The notes beneath the pieces were generated by a model, which made no database searches, was not told the DNA's origin, and saw nothing but the letters and a program-made list of their open reading frames with translations. The translations under genes and the position numbers were made by a program. A DNA stretch of 23,238 nt from a virus, in IMG/VR virus record IMGVR_UViG_3300028423_000597, positions 1 through 23,238 of that record. The stretch is one strand, 5' to 3'. Positions within the stretch are counted from its first letter, which is position 1, and each line of letters starts with the position of its first letter. Below, piece by piece: positions 8,301 to 15,183 of this stretch.

Positions 8301-11300
8301 GGATACTTGAGGCCCCTGTCGATGGCCTGAGCCATCCTACCGAGCTTCTTGGTTAGCCTGAGCTCGCCCTTGGTAAAATCTCTAGTCCCGTCAATAGCTG
8401 GCTTGACAGCTTTAGCCCAATCATCAAACAGCTTGCTCACCTTGTTTACCGAGTCAACGAACTTGCCTTCCGGTACGCCGCTAAAGTCTGGCCCGCCACC
8501 ACCACCCTCAATACGCTCCCCCAGCTCCATAACAGCCCTAATCAAGGAGTCTTCCGGGCTGGGTTGTTCTTCTGGCTCGGCTGCGGCTGATGGTGCGCCG
8601 GACGGCGGTTCCTCTGGGGGTTTCTGACCACCAGCATCACCCATAGCGGGTAACCCCCCAGCCTTGGAGATACCAGCGCCAAACGAACTCTTTCGCCTAG
8701 CTCGCATACGCTCTGCAGTGGATTGAATACCCGTGGTGGCCCTGGCCTGCCTGGACGCAGAGGCCTTTCCTGGCGGTCTGGTTGCTGCAGAGAAAGGTGG
8801 TTGAGCAATCTTGTTGGGAGCCTCTTTGATTAGTTCTTCAGCAGCCTTCATCTGCTCGCCGTAGCGTGCTGGCATGCCGCCCACCTGGCTCCACTCGGTA
8901 GGTAGCTGCCCGGTTTCTTGCCATCGTTGTACCTGTGTCTGCTGGGCAACGTGCTGCTGAACGGCGCCACGCGTGGCCTCCATAGCTTCCTCGCCCAGGT
9001 CAATGGAGACCTTACGCCCACCTGTTACAATCTCATTACCAATTTTCTCTGCTAGATTGACCATATCTGGCGTGGCATCAGTCCACGAAGTGATACCCTT
9101 GCTCTCAAACATGTTGCGCAGCCTGCGTATCTTGGTAACCGTTTCACCCCTGGGCGCCCAGATCTCTGCGCTCTCGGCTCCGGTCAATGCTGAATAGAGC
9201 CTGAGCTGGTGGCCGTACTCCTCACGCAACTCCCGGTCTGTGCCCAGACTGGTCGCAGTCTTGATGTCAATTACTTTCTTAGAAGCCGGGTTCCAAACGT
9301 CAACTCGACCAGACACCTGCTGGCCGGCAAACTTACCACTGACTCTCTTCTCGGTCTCGATGTCACCGCCAAGCTCAAACATGCTCTCCATCTGCTTGTG
9401 TATCAGGCTTCCGGCCTCACCCTCAATGGACCCACCACCAGAGACGCCTTTGCCAAGCCCTCGGCGCCTAGACCCTCTGGCTAGGGCATTCACCAATAGG
9501 CGTGCTTTGTCGCCGCCAACAGCTGATGGGCTAATCGTGCCCTGCCACTTACCCGGACCCTTACTCCTACCAGATAGGAATGGCGCCAGGCCGTAGCCAA
9601 GCTCTCGAGCAGCATCTACCTTTGCCGATAGGTAGCCCATAGGTGTGGTGTTGGCCTGCCCGGCCCTCAACTTGCTACCCACAAGGCGGCGAGCCTTAAA
9701 CTCACGCCCTTGAGTTAATGCCTGCTGCCAAATCTTGAGCTGTTCGGACTCTGGGATATCCTGGGGCAGCTCTAGCCGGAATGGCTCACCCGCTCTCTCT
9801 GCTCTCGCTCGCTCCCTGCGTAGCTGGTGAGCAAATAACGCTGCACCTAGTGGGGACTTCACGCGCTCTGCAAAGGAGCCCAACACCTCACTCGGCGGCG
9901 TCTCTTGCCAGAGCGCAGCCCTTTCATCTCCCGGTTTCGCCCCACGCCAACGCCTGACAAACTCCTCGGCGCTCTTCACCTTGCCAGGCCCGGCTGTAAG
10001 CTCTGCTATCTGCCTGGGCGTCAGAGCACCCTTCTCAGTGCCGCCTGCCAACTCCTCAAACAGGCTGATGAAGCTCTGGCTGTACCCGGAACCAAGTGTC
10101 CTCTGGTATTGCTCAACGTCGATACCCTCAACCTGTTTAAGGGCATCAGCGCTCCAGCCTGTCTTTGTGGCCGTCGCCATTAGGTCCATCGTGCGCTTGA
10201 GGGACTTGGGAAGAGGGGTCTTTCCCTGTGTGCGCCCATGGACAGTCCTGAACAGCTCCTCGCCAGCCTTACCCCTACCAATCTTCCTGGACGCTGACCA
10301 GGCGTCCTCAAGCAGGTTGTAGTAGCGGCCGATATACTTGCCGTGACCGCGGTAGTAGTCCTCGACCATAGCTTGCCTGACATCACCCTGGCCAAGGGTG
10401 AATAGCGTACTGGGGTCTACGTCTAGAGGGATTTCTTCTCCCCTGACATTACTAGGCCTTCCCAACTCCTCGTGGGCCCTGATAGCCCCCTCTTGTATCT
10501 GCTCCTCTGTGAATATCTGGGCGCCAGTCAGGTCAGTCTTGGTCCACTCGCCATCCTTATAGGCTACTTGCTCGCCAGCTATTGCATAGATGGGGTCACC
10601 GTCGGCGTCACGCCCAAGGAACTGACCAGCCTGCGGGTTGAGGACCATTCTTTGACCCAGGTCCTCCAGATTCAGCCATCCCTGCTCCCTTGCATACTGG
10701 GGACTGGTTATCTGCATTGCCCCACGTGTGTATTCCTCACCAGGTGTAGGCTGACCAAAAACAACACCCTTGGGTGACCACTCGCCAGAGCGATACTGCT
10801 CCAACAATTCCTCTCTGTGCGGATGCTCCTGAATACCCAGGGCCCTTACGAGTTCCTGTTCCGGCATGACGATACGGTTGGACGGCAGGGCCGGGTCCAT
10901 AAGCAGCCGACCCGCCCTACTTCTCTCCGTCCATGCCCTCATACCCATCTGGAAGAAGTTGCGCCCAGTGGCTAGGCCGCTCACAGCCTCAGCAGCGCCT
11001 TTCACGGCACCACCTTGTTTCTCGGTGCCGTACATCTCTATGGCGCGAGAGAACGCGCGACCAACCTGTGATGCCTCTTCAAAGATGTAATCACCTGTGG
11101 TTGTGAAGTGCTTGACATGGCTAGGGGCACCGATAAGGCGGTCGCCAATGCGGATGTTCTTTCCACCATACCTCTCGGCGGCGGACTCGATAATCATTCT
11201 GGACATCACGCCGGGCTGCAGCTCTCCCGGCTCGACACCCTGAGTCTCAGCCAGGGCCTTGGCCCTTGTGCGAGCGGAGGCCATTATGGCCTCCTGACCC

Positions 11301-12970
11301 CTTGCTGTCAGGTCGACAACATCGCTCGGGGCTTCTGCACGGCCAGCATTGTACTGGGCCGTGTTTATCATACTGGCATACGCCATACGCCTGGGGAGTG
11401 CTTCCTTCTGAAGCTGGGCATGCAGCTTGGGCATAGTGCGCTCAAGCGCCCGCATTTCCTTGGCCGGCACATTGTGCCTGCGAATGGGCCACTCCATACT
11501 CAACTGTGTGAACCAGTCACCAGCCACCATCTCCATCGGCTTGGTGATGACGTCTACACGCCCCTCACGAGCCTCTCTGGGGGTCGTGACGCGCTCAATA
11601 GGAAGGTCCCCATACATACCCTTACCCTCTTCAGCGGTGCCGAAAGGAGCCCTTAACTGGCTCGTGGGGATGTCGTGGAGAACGGCCCTTCTGGTTGTCT
11701 TGATTTCTGGGTAAACCTTCTCGCGGTAACGCTGATGCAGTTGATAGCCCACATCGCGCCAGGTACTGGTCTCTGGTAGGCCCATCTCCTGTAGAGCGGC
11801 CGCTCGCTCCTCAGGGTGAGCCTGCCAGTAGGCGTAAGACTGTGCACCCGGCTCCTTCAGGGCTCCTACGCCATGTTTCTCAAACCCTGGAATTGTGACC
11901 TGCTGCCCAGATGCAAGTTGGTGCTTGAACAAGCCTGAACGCGCCATAAGCTGCGCGTGAGCGGGGTCCATCCTTTGCCTGAACCCAAGGCGGACCCACT
12001 GGCCTTCTACATCTTGTCCACCCACCCGCCTTGTGCTTTCCCTGCCAGTCTCCTCAAGCTCCTTTTGGGATAGAGGCGTGGCACCCCTAAACTCTACTGA
12101 TGTGGCATACCGTCCCAAACCCAGGTCAAGCGGCTGCGCCCCCTCAAACGGAACGATGTCCTGACCAGGCTTCCACCTGGTACCGCGCTTTGTAAAGGAT
12201 GGCTCTTTACCCTTGGGGAACCAATACAGCTTCTCTTTCTTGAGCTCGGCTTCTGAAACATAGTCCTTCGGGGCCTGAATCTGGCCCTCCGGGGTGATGT
12301 CCCTGCTCGTGAACACCATAGGAAGGTTGACACCCTCTGGAACCCGCGTGGCCTTTTCACCAGTCTTCATGGGGGCGAGGTGTGTGAGCTTCCTCCTGCC
12401 CCTGGTGACCTCACCCGTTCTCGGGTCTACCACATCCCTTGGGGACTGGTACAGATCAGGGTACTCGTAAGATGATGTCCACGGTTTCTTGGCGTACTTG
12501 GCAATCTTCAACCGACCCTCGAGTGTACTTGGGTCCTTGCTGACCTTCATCTCACCTTGCGGGGAGGGGACACCCATGAATGACTGCTCATACACCCAGG
12601 TGGGCCACTGGCGTGTGGATTCCGGCGTTGAGACATAGCCTTCTTCCCACTGCGAGGGATGGCCTTCCTCGCCCTCCTTGAAGGGCTTTGAGTGGAGCAC
12701 GCGCATTTGCTTACCGGTACCGGTTCGCTGCCAGTTGATAGTCGAGGATGTACCGGGCTCTCTACCAACATCTTCACCCTCCAGCCTTGGCGCCTTGCCA
12801 CCATAAGCAGCATACCGAGTCTCAAGCGCCTGACGCACCTCTGCTGGGGACACCTGGGTGACATCAGTTCCCAGGATTTCCGCCGCCTGACCCATCAGCT
12901 CTCTGGGCATGTAACCGGTAACAGTGTACTCCCGAAGCAGTTCTCGGAGGGTGTCGAAATCACTTGGCAT
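5306..12970 (-). CDS. Giant tape measure protein with nuclease and polymerase-like domains
   Basis: 2554 residues from ATG 12970 (MPSDFDTLRELL...), overlapping the chaperone stop by 11 nt. A TTG start 18 codons upstream has no ribosome binding site. Layout: residues ~1-680 charged and helical; ~690-800 polymerase-like motifs with D788-A-D-G-D792; ~1180-1280 a PD-(D/E)XK nuclease core; ~1340-1450 a Pro/Gly/Ala/Glu disordered linker; ~1700-1762 a Gly/Ala hydrophobic stretch able to span a membrane; ~2280-2355 Gln-rich repeats; ~2330-2515 a long charged coiled coil. The C-terminal half is typical of tape measure proteins, which set tail length and are ejected with DNA. The N-terminal enzyme-like half is not. 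Its stop overlaps the next start (ATGA). Confidence 0.85.
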   Translation of the reverse strand: MPSDFDTLRELLREYTVTGYMPRELMGQAAEILGTDVTQVSPAEVRQALETRYAAYGGKAPRLEGEDVGREPGTSSTINWQRTGTGKQMRVLHSKPFKEGEEGHPSQWEEGYVSTPESTRQWPTWVYEQSFMGVPSPQGEMKVSKDPSTLEGRLKIAKYAKKPWTSSYEYPDLYQSPRDVVDPRTGEVTRGRRKLTHLAPMKTGEKATRVPEGVNLPMVFTSRDITPEGQIQAPKDYVSEAELKKEKLYWFPKGKEPSFTKRGTRWKPGQDIVPFEGAQPLDLGLGRYATSVEFRGATPLSQKELEETGRESTRRVGGQDVEGQWVRLGFRQRMDPAHAQLMARSGLFKHQLASGQQVTIPGFEKHGVGALKEPGAQSYAYWQAHPEERAAALQEMGLPETSTWRDVGYQLHQRYREKVYPEIKTTRRAVLHDIPTSQLRAPFGTAEEGKGMYGDLPIERVTTPREAREGRVDVITKPMEMVAGDWFTQLSMEWPIRRHNVPAKEMRALERTMPKLHAQLQKEALPRRMAYASMINTAQYNAGRAEAPSDVVDLTARGQEAIMASARTRAKALAETQGVEPGELQPGVMSRMIIESAAERYGGKNIRIGDRLIGAPSHVKHFTTTGDYIFEEASQVGRAFSRAIEMYGTEKQGGAVKGAAEAVSGLATGRNFFQMGMRAWTERSRAGRLLMDPALPSNRIVMPEQELVRALGIQEHPHREELLEQYRSGEWSPKGVVFGQPTPGEEYTRGAMQITSPQYAREQGWLNLEDLGQRMVLNPQAGQFLGRDADGDPIYAIAGEQVAYKDGEWTKTDLTGAQIFTEEQIQEGAIRAHEELGRPSNVRGEEIPLDVDPSTLFTLGQGDVRQAMVEDYYRGHGKYIGRYYNLLEDAWSASRKIGRGKAGEELFRTVHGRTQGKTPLPKSLKRTMDLMATATKTGWSADALKQVEGIDVEQYQRTLGSGYSQSFISLFEELAGGTEKGALTPRQIAELTAGPGKVKSAEEFVRRWRGAKPGDERAALWQETPPSEVLGSFAERVKSPLGAALFAHQLRRERARAERAGEPFRLELPQDIPESEQLKIWQQALTQGREFKARRLVGSKLRAGQANTTPMGYLSAKVDAARELGYGLAPFLSGRSKGPGKWQGTISPSAVGGDKARLLVNALARGSRRRGLGKGVSGGGSIEGEAGSLIHKQMESMFELGGDIETEKRVSGKFAGQQVSGRVDVWNPASKKVIDIKTATSLGTDRELREEYGHQLRLYSALTGAESAEIWAPRGETVTKIRRLRNMFESKGITSWTDATPDMVNLAEKIGNEIVTGGRKVSIDLGEEAMEATRGAVQQHVAQQTQVQRWQETGQLPTEWSQVGGMPARYGEQMKAAEELIKEAPNKIAQPPFSAATRPPGKASASRQARATTGIQSTAERMRARRKSSFGAGISKAGGLPAMGDAGGQKPPEEPPSGAPSAAAEPEEQPSPEDSLIRAVMELGERIEGGGGGPDFSGVPEGKFVDSVNKVSKLFDDWAKAVKPAIDGTRDFTKGELRLTKKLGRMAQAIDRGLKYPEKASMWSGAAEGPWRQAVQWKKGGKIERLKKAYGQAEIQELRAMLGGGDEGGGGFMTQAARGIKRLAVGWAPMQMRRAWGMLGAPAFKKYMPAAAEAEMAGWGMTQAIGGYAGGGLPEGVAGGVIRARAQMQQAQINAGRSAYRAYGGLVGAGSAMPGLLGVAGPAAGAGLVSMIGLNAVGATAAAGPVGAAVAGAAGLYGGYNYLRSYGPKTAENAFAATRGGGGLGWAGYETTGAFRAAAGNLIGGGLTRELGAAYRDRGIQGLSNQLATNLQASADVGISQQQLGEELRGTRLSAMSAQNRMASLNFAARNLHGQEGTIWSGMDEGSILKTLGGFATYTQALEGMTPEQLGQAPPEWMTRATALGVDPAQYAKMAQGLGMGIEGTEELVKRFTPEGASAFEKARAEAQVGKFSWMRQYGTAGEDILQYAGSMPRQTDVPGEFGGPSFYFQEPEYSGKQIRYAKTVAGILEGTRGTLMAQGVMTPEVGPGVERALESATPEDQQRILQQAVSARRGAQMVSTAAQKFGLPAQALQQALPEELTQQQYYQMSQAISGQGRLPQMQQLGQALGMSITPQMVTRGPAGLRIGTAAPVGYGMTMPQFQAGYQQANARMMAGKATGDFVGGTTWSGAEFGGWGEDTAWGLQDAMSAEGLRHSMAQAGFTQRRLALREERLAQEEAGEGPNALARQLQYVTALGGESPVTPGYQYTGRFPMMYQQEAMNFGYQQQQFGLQQRRMDVNQMWQQQQFQWQAENLGIRQNQFGVRQGWQREDWAFQQGRSAREFGWQMEDYEENIRFATGRQRERLQTQQERAVIRYGEQRGRFETGKERQEQMWKWQEQAFEREEEQLEKRKAHAEELADLQQRQHDMQVQRAEEAHQFRLQQIEEQEQGFKDNWEIQEEKREEDLEYARKNLEIAKDAAAEAAGHAKKMAALREEMRNVQREQAVLISEWQQLMSQALMEVLKELDPELGAVYQGFLDQHSGADHAFRGGAR
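5426..5983 (-). other. C-terminal charged coiled coil of the tape measure protein
   Basis: Residues ~2330-2515 are an unbroken Glu/Arg/Gln/Lys-rich helix ('ERQEQMWKWQEQAFEREEEQ', 'LQQRQHDMQVQRAEEAHQFR') with no helix breakers over long stretches. It follows a Gln-rich part with recurring 'QWQ', 'FGVRQ' and 'FGWQ' units. This is the rod-like portion expected inside the tail tube. Confidence 0.7.
7685..7873 (-). other. Hydrophobic Gly/Ala segment of the tape measure protein
   Basis: Residues ~1700-1762 consist almost only of Gly, Ala, Val, Leu, Met and Pro ('LVGAGSAMPGLLGVAGPAAG', then 'GLVSMIGLNAVGATAAAGPV'). Tape measure proteins often carry such segments, thought to insert into the host inner membrane during DNA ejection. 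About two to three membrane passes are possible. This is an inference from composition. Confidence 0.6.
9131..9433 (-). other. PD-(D/E)XK nuclease domain inside the tape measure protein
   Basis: Residues ~1180-1280. In order: 'GSLIHKQME' (H1191); 'DIETEKRVSG' (E1205 or E1207); 'SGRVDVW' (D1224); 'KKVIDIKTA' (D1235-x-K1237); and 'EYGHQLRLYSALTG' (Q1255-x3-Y1259). This is the full motif set of the RecB/Cas4-like branch of PD-(D/E)XK nucleases, with metal-binding acidic residues, the catalytic lysine and the QxxxY motif all present. It should fold as a metal-dependent DNase, acting on DNA ends or single strands if it behaves like relatives. No cysteines of a Cas4-type iron-sulphur cluster are seen. 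Confidence 0.75.
10571..10903 (-). other. Candidate RNA polymerase double-psi beta-barrel motifs
   Basis: Residues ~690-800 of the tape measure protein. Three segments appear in order: 'NRIVMPEQELVRALGI' (R699 to L707), 'GVVFGQPTPG' (Q740-P-T) and 'FLGRDADGDPIYAI' (D788, D790, D792). They resemble the beta-prime segments 'GRSVI..GPEL', 'NRAPT' and 'NADFDGD..AV'. The 48-residue gap from QPT to DxDGD is close to that in QDE-1. DxDGD aspartates hold the catalytic magnesium in this superfamily. An alternative is a DxDxD-type calcium loop. Motif level only. Confidence 0.4.
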
Positions 12971-13322
12971 TTTGGATGATATCCCGGTAACTTTGAAGCT
13001 GGTCGTCGAAGATATCTCTGGCAATCTCGCAGGCCGCGAACTCGAGATTCATGATGTAGGGCTGGTTTGAGATACCCCCAGACCACCAGAGCGTGTTGTG
13101 ACGCTTGCACAGCAGCCAGATGCGATACGATTCAGGCATCTCCGCATCGGGCTCCATGGGCATTAATCCACTTTTGCGCAACGCCTTCTTTACCTGGCTG
13201 TCAGCGTTTCTGAAGAAACTTGCTTCCAGGTAGTTGATAACCGCTTCCTCGAGCTTGTCGAGGTGCTCGGAAAGCGGGTTGTCTATTCCCCCTCTGTCAT
13301 CAGACCGAAAACATCCCACTGG
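12960..13322 (-). CDS. Tail assembly chaperone, -1 frame extension
   Basis: This frame is open from 13385 to the stop at 12960 but has no convincing start or ribosome binding site of its own. It is best read as the C-terminal 120 residues of a -1 frameshift product, entered at the heptamer 13328-13322, after codon 144 of the upstream frame. The domain is helical, 'NPLSEHLDKLEEAVINYLEA' and 'MPESYRIWLLCKRHNTLWWS' followed by 'GGISNQPYIMNLEFAACEIA'. The 'WL...H..LWWSGG..QPY' pattern recurs, as far as I recall, in frameshift-expressed tail chaperones (gpGT-like T domain). The stop overlaps the tape measure start by 11 nt. Confidence 0.65.
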   Translation of the reverse strand, partial: PVGCFRSDDRGGIDNPLSEHLDKLEEAVINYLEASFFRNADSQVKKALRKSGLMPMEPDAEMPESYRIWLLCKRHNTLWWSGGISNQPYIMNLEFAACEIARDIFDDQLQSYRDIIQNAK

Positions 13323-13753
13323 GGGTTTAGCTTGTAGATAGCTAGTTCGATGGCGTCGGCTGCCACAGACGGGATGAGGCCCCACCTGCTCTTAAAATCA
13401 GCCCAACTCCCATCAAACTTGGGGTAATCATCACCTTCGGAGAACTTGAACACAGGCTTGCCATCAGGTGCGACGATGTTACCAGCATCAACAAGAACGA
13501 GGTAGGCTTTGAACATGCGCTCTTCCAAGGGGTTGTTGGAACGCTTCTCCCTTGCGCCCCCATCCGCTTGCCACACGACTTCACTGTCAGCATTGCGGGC
13601 GCTAATTTGGAGCTGGTCTCCCTCGGTCGCCTGTCGAATCTTGACCCAGGCCTGCTCTTTCCTGGGGTCTTCTCCCTCCAGCTTCTTTACGCGCTCGGTC
13701 AAGTCCTGCAGGTAAATCTCCTCACTGATGGTCGGTACTGCTTGGATAGCCAT
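13283..13753 (-). CDS. Tail assembly chaperone, zero-frame product
   Basis: 156 residues from ATG 13753, with AGGAGG about 7 nt upstream. It is acidic and helical near the N-terminus ('SEEIYLQDLTERVKKLEGED'), with a helix 'NNPLEERMFKAYLVLVDAGN' and 'SVAADAIELAIYKLNPQWDV' at the end. It is the equivalent of lambda gpG: a soluble chaperone that coats the tape measure during tail assembly. Its last ~20 codons overlap an open -1 frame that continues as a second domain. The slip heptamer A-AAC-CCC is in phase at codons 143-144, 12 codons before the stop. A frameshifted product would have 264 residues. The location, immediately before a giant tape measure gene, is the standard one. Confidence 0.7.
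   Translation of the reverse strand: MAIQAVPTISEEIYLQDLTERVKKLEGEDPRKEQAWVKIRQATEGDQLQISARNADSEVVWQADGGAREKRSNNPLEERMFKAYLVLVDAGNIVAPDGKPVFKFSEGDDYPKFDGSWADFKSRWGLIPSVAADAIELAIYKLNPQWDVFGLMTEGE
13322..13328 (-). promoter_or_regulatory. Predicted -1 ribosomal frameshift site
   Basis: The minus strand reads A-AAC-CCC in the zero-frame phase (codons 142-144 of the chaperone gene). It fits X-XXY-YYZ: AAC can re-pair on AAA and CCC re-pairs perfectly. It is the only heptamer of that form in the region where both frames are open (13385-13283). A proline-codon slip site is less common than AAA or UUU types, and I see no strong stem-loop just downstream. Confidence 0.55.
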
Positions 13754-13764
13754 TATCTTTCCTC

Positions 13765-13995
13765 CTACTTACATCCGCAGTCTTTGCGGACCCAGAGCTT
13801 ATCCTCGCGCTCAGCTCTGGCGAGCGCTTTCTTTCCTTCCTCCGACATTTCTCTCTGCACGCAGAGACTTCCGTATGTTCCCACAGTGCGCATCAGCTGC
13901 CCCAGACGCTTCAGAATACTGTTCTTCTTCAGTCCGTCCGGGGCAGCCTCAGCCACCGTGTCGTATGTCAGCTCTAAGAGCTGGTCTACGTTCAT
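13765..13995 (-). CDS. Small helical protein between tube and chaperone genes
   Basis: 76 residues from ATG 13995, coupled to the tube gene by an ATGA overlap; the upstream in-frame extension lies inside the tube gene and is rejected. The sequence is helical and charged ('MNVDQLLELTYDTVAEAAPD', 'KKNSILKRLGQLMRTVGTYG', 'EEGKKALARAEREDKLWVRK') and ends DCGCK, so two cysteines sit at the C-terminus. It may be a tail-assembly accessory protein. No recognised family. Confidence 0.6.
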   Translation of the reverse strand: MNVDQLLELTYDTVAEAAPDGLKKNSILKRLGQLMRTVGTYGSLCVQREMSEEGKKALARAEREDKLWVRKDCGCK

Positions 13996-15173
13996 GGCAG
14001 GGCGTAGTCTGCCTTGGAGTTCTGCAGGACTAGGTACAAGCCCGTCTCGCCCGACACAGCCTCGACAGTGCCTGTAATCTGCATGACCACCGGCCGCCGG
14101 GGCGTTACTCGAATGGGCTGTGCCATCCACGCCACATTGTTGTTGTCCGCGTTGGACACAATGCGGAGTTTGTACTTCTCAGATGAATCTCCCGCGGCCC
14201 CGATAGCAACCTGCGATGCAAGCATCACGTCCAGGTCACCCTTGTAGACCGTGCATGCGGCCGTCTGGTCCGACCCTGACGAGACATCCACCGAGCTGCC
14301 CGTGAAGGTCGTGACGTACAGGTCGTAGTTCTCGATGAGAATCGTAGCGGTCACGGTGACGTCACGCGACAACAGCGGGAAGTCCTTGGGGTCAAGGGAC
14401 CCCATGATAATGCTCTGCTGCGGAGGTAGAACGTTGTTGTTGATAGTGAACGTGACGTTGGTGACGTCGTGCTCAGTACCCTCTACCTTGAAGTGCCCCT
14501 CACAGCTCGGAATGGCAAACGTGGTGAAGTCGTCGTACGATGCCGACCAGCCAGGATTGACGTCGAACTCCTCAGAGGCCTGCAAGCGACGCCCCACAAG
14601 GTCTAGGTCAATCGTCACCGGCGCGCCACTGGCAGCCGTGAGCGTAAACGAACCGATACGAGAGTCTTGGAATATCTCCCCAACCTCTTCTGCGGCCGTC
14701 GCGTTAGGGAGTAGGTGCCGAATCGTCAGCCACGGCGCGAAGAACTCATCATTGTCGCTGAAGTAAAAGATGTGTGAGTTAATGCCAGAGGTGTCGCCGC
14801 TAGAGCCAGAGCCACCGCAGATGCCAAGGTTTTCGGCCTTGATATCAGTCACGGTAGAGCACTCGCCCGTGGCGGCCAAGAGCAGCCATCCAAGTCGGTT
14901 GTCCAACCTGGCAATCAGGCTAGCCGTCCCCTGTCCCCACACACCTGTTGCGAACGTGCCGAAGGTCATAGCCTTGCCACCCATCTCTGGCGGCAGCGAG
15001 TCCTGCATCTTAGCCATGCCCATCGACATATCAAGCAGAGGGTAGTAGTAGATGTTAGTCGTCTCTGCGTTATCGTACCCGTCCGCCATCTTTGCGTAAT
15101 CAGTGCCCCCGGACCCTTGCTGGATACCAACTCCAAACAAAGAGTCCTGCGGCATTTGCATCCCTGATGCCAT
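13992..15173 (-). CDS. Major tail tube protein
   Basis: 393 residues from ATG 15173, with TAGGAGG about 6 nt upstream. The protein is nearly all beta with few charged clusters: 'VWGQGTASLIARLDNRLGWL', 'IGSFTLTAASGAPVTIDLDL', 'TEHDVTNVTFTINNNVLPPQ', 'RDVTVTATILIENYDLYVTT'. The C-terminal part ('PRRPVVMQITGTVEAVSGET') may be an added beta domain. Abundant Asp/Asn/Gly/Thr strands, size and position before the assembly chaperones and tape measure gene support the tail tube, a hexameric ring stacked around the tape measure. Its stop overlaps the next start (ATGA). The length is at the upper end for tube proteins. Confidence 0.75.
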   Translation of the reverse strand: MASGMQMPQDSLFGVGIQQGSGGTDYAKMADGYDNAETTNIYYYPLLDMSMGMAKMQDSLPPEMGGKAMTFGTFATGVWGQGTASLIARLDNRLGWLLLAATGECSTVTDIKAENLGICGGSGSSGDTSGINSHIFYFSDNDEFFAPWLTIRHLLPNATAAEEVGEIFQDSRIGSFTLTAASGAPVTIDLDLVGRRLQASEEFDVNPGWSASYDDFTTFAIPSCEGHFKVEGTEHDVTNVTFTINNNVLPPQQSIIMGSLDPKDFPLLSRDVTVTATILIENYDLYVTTFTGSSVDVSSGSDQTAACTVYKGDLDVMLASQVAIGAAGDSSEKYKLRIVSNADNNNVAWMAQPIRVTPRRPVVMQITGTVEAVSGETGLYLVLQNSKADYALP

Positions 15174-15183
15174 ATCGAACCTC

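Noticed and set aside
12971-13024. Longer tape measure start (TTG at 13024)
   Set aside because: There is no purine-rich binding site upstream, and it would overlap the chaperone by 65 nt. The ATG at 12970 needs only an 11-nt overlap, although its own binding site is also weak.
13283-13300. GGGGGAA before the chaperone stop as frameshift site
   Set aside because: In the reading phase it is G-GGG-GAA. The A-site tRNA would mismatch after slipping, so A-AAC-CCC is the better candidate.
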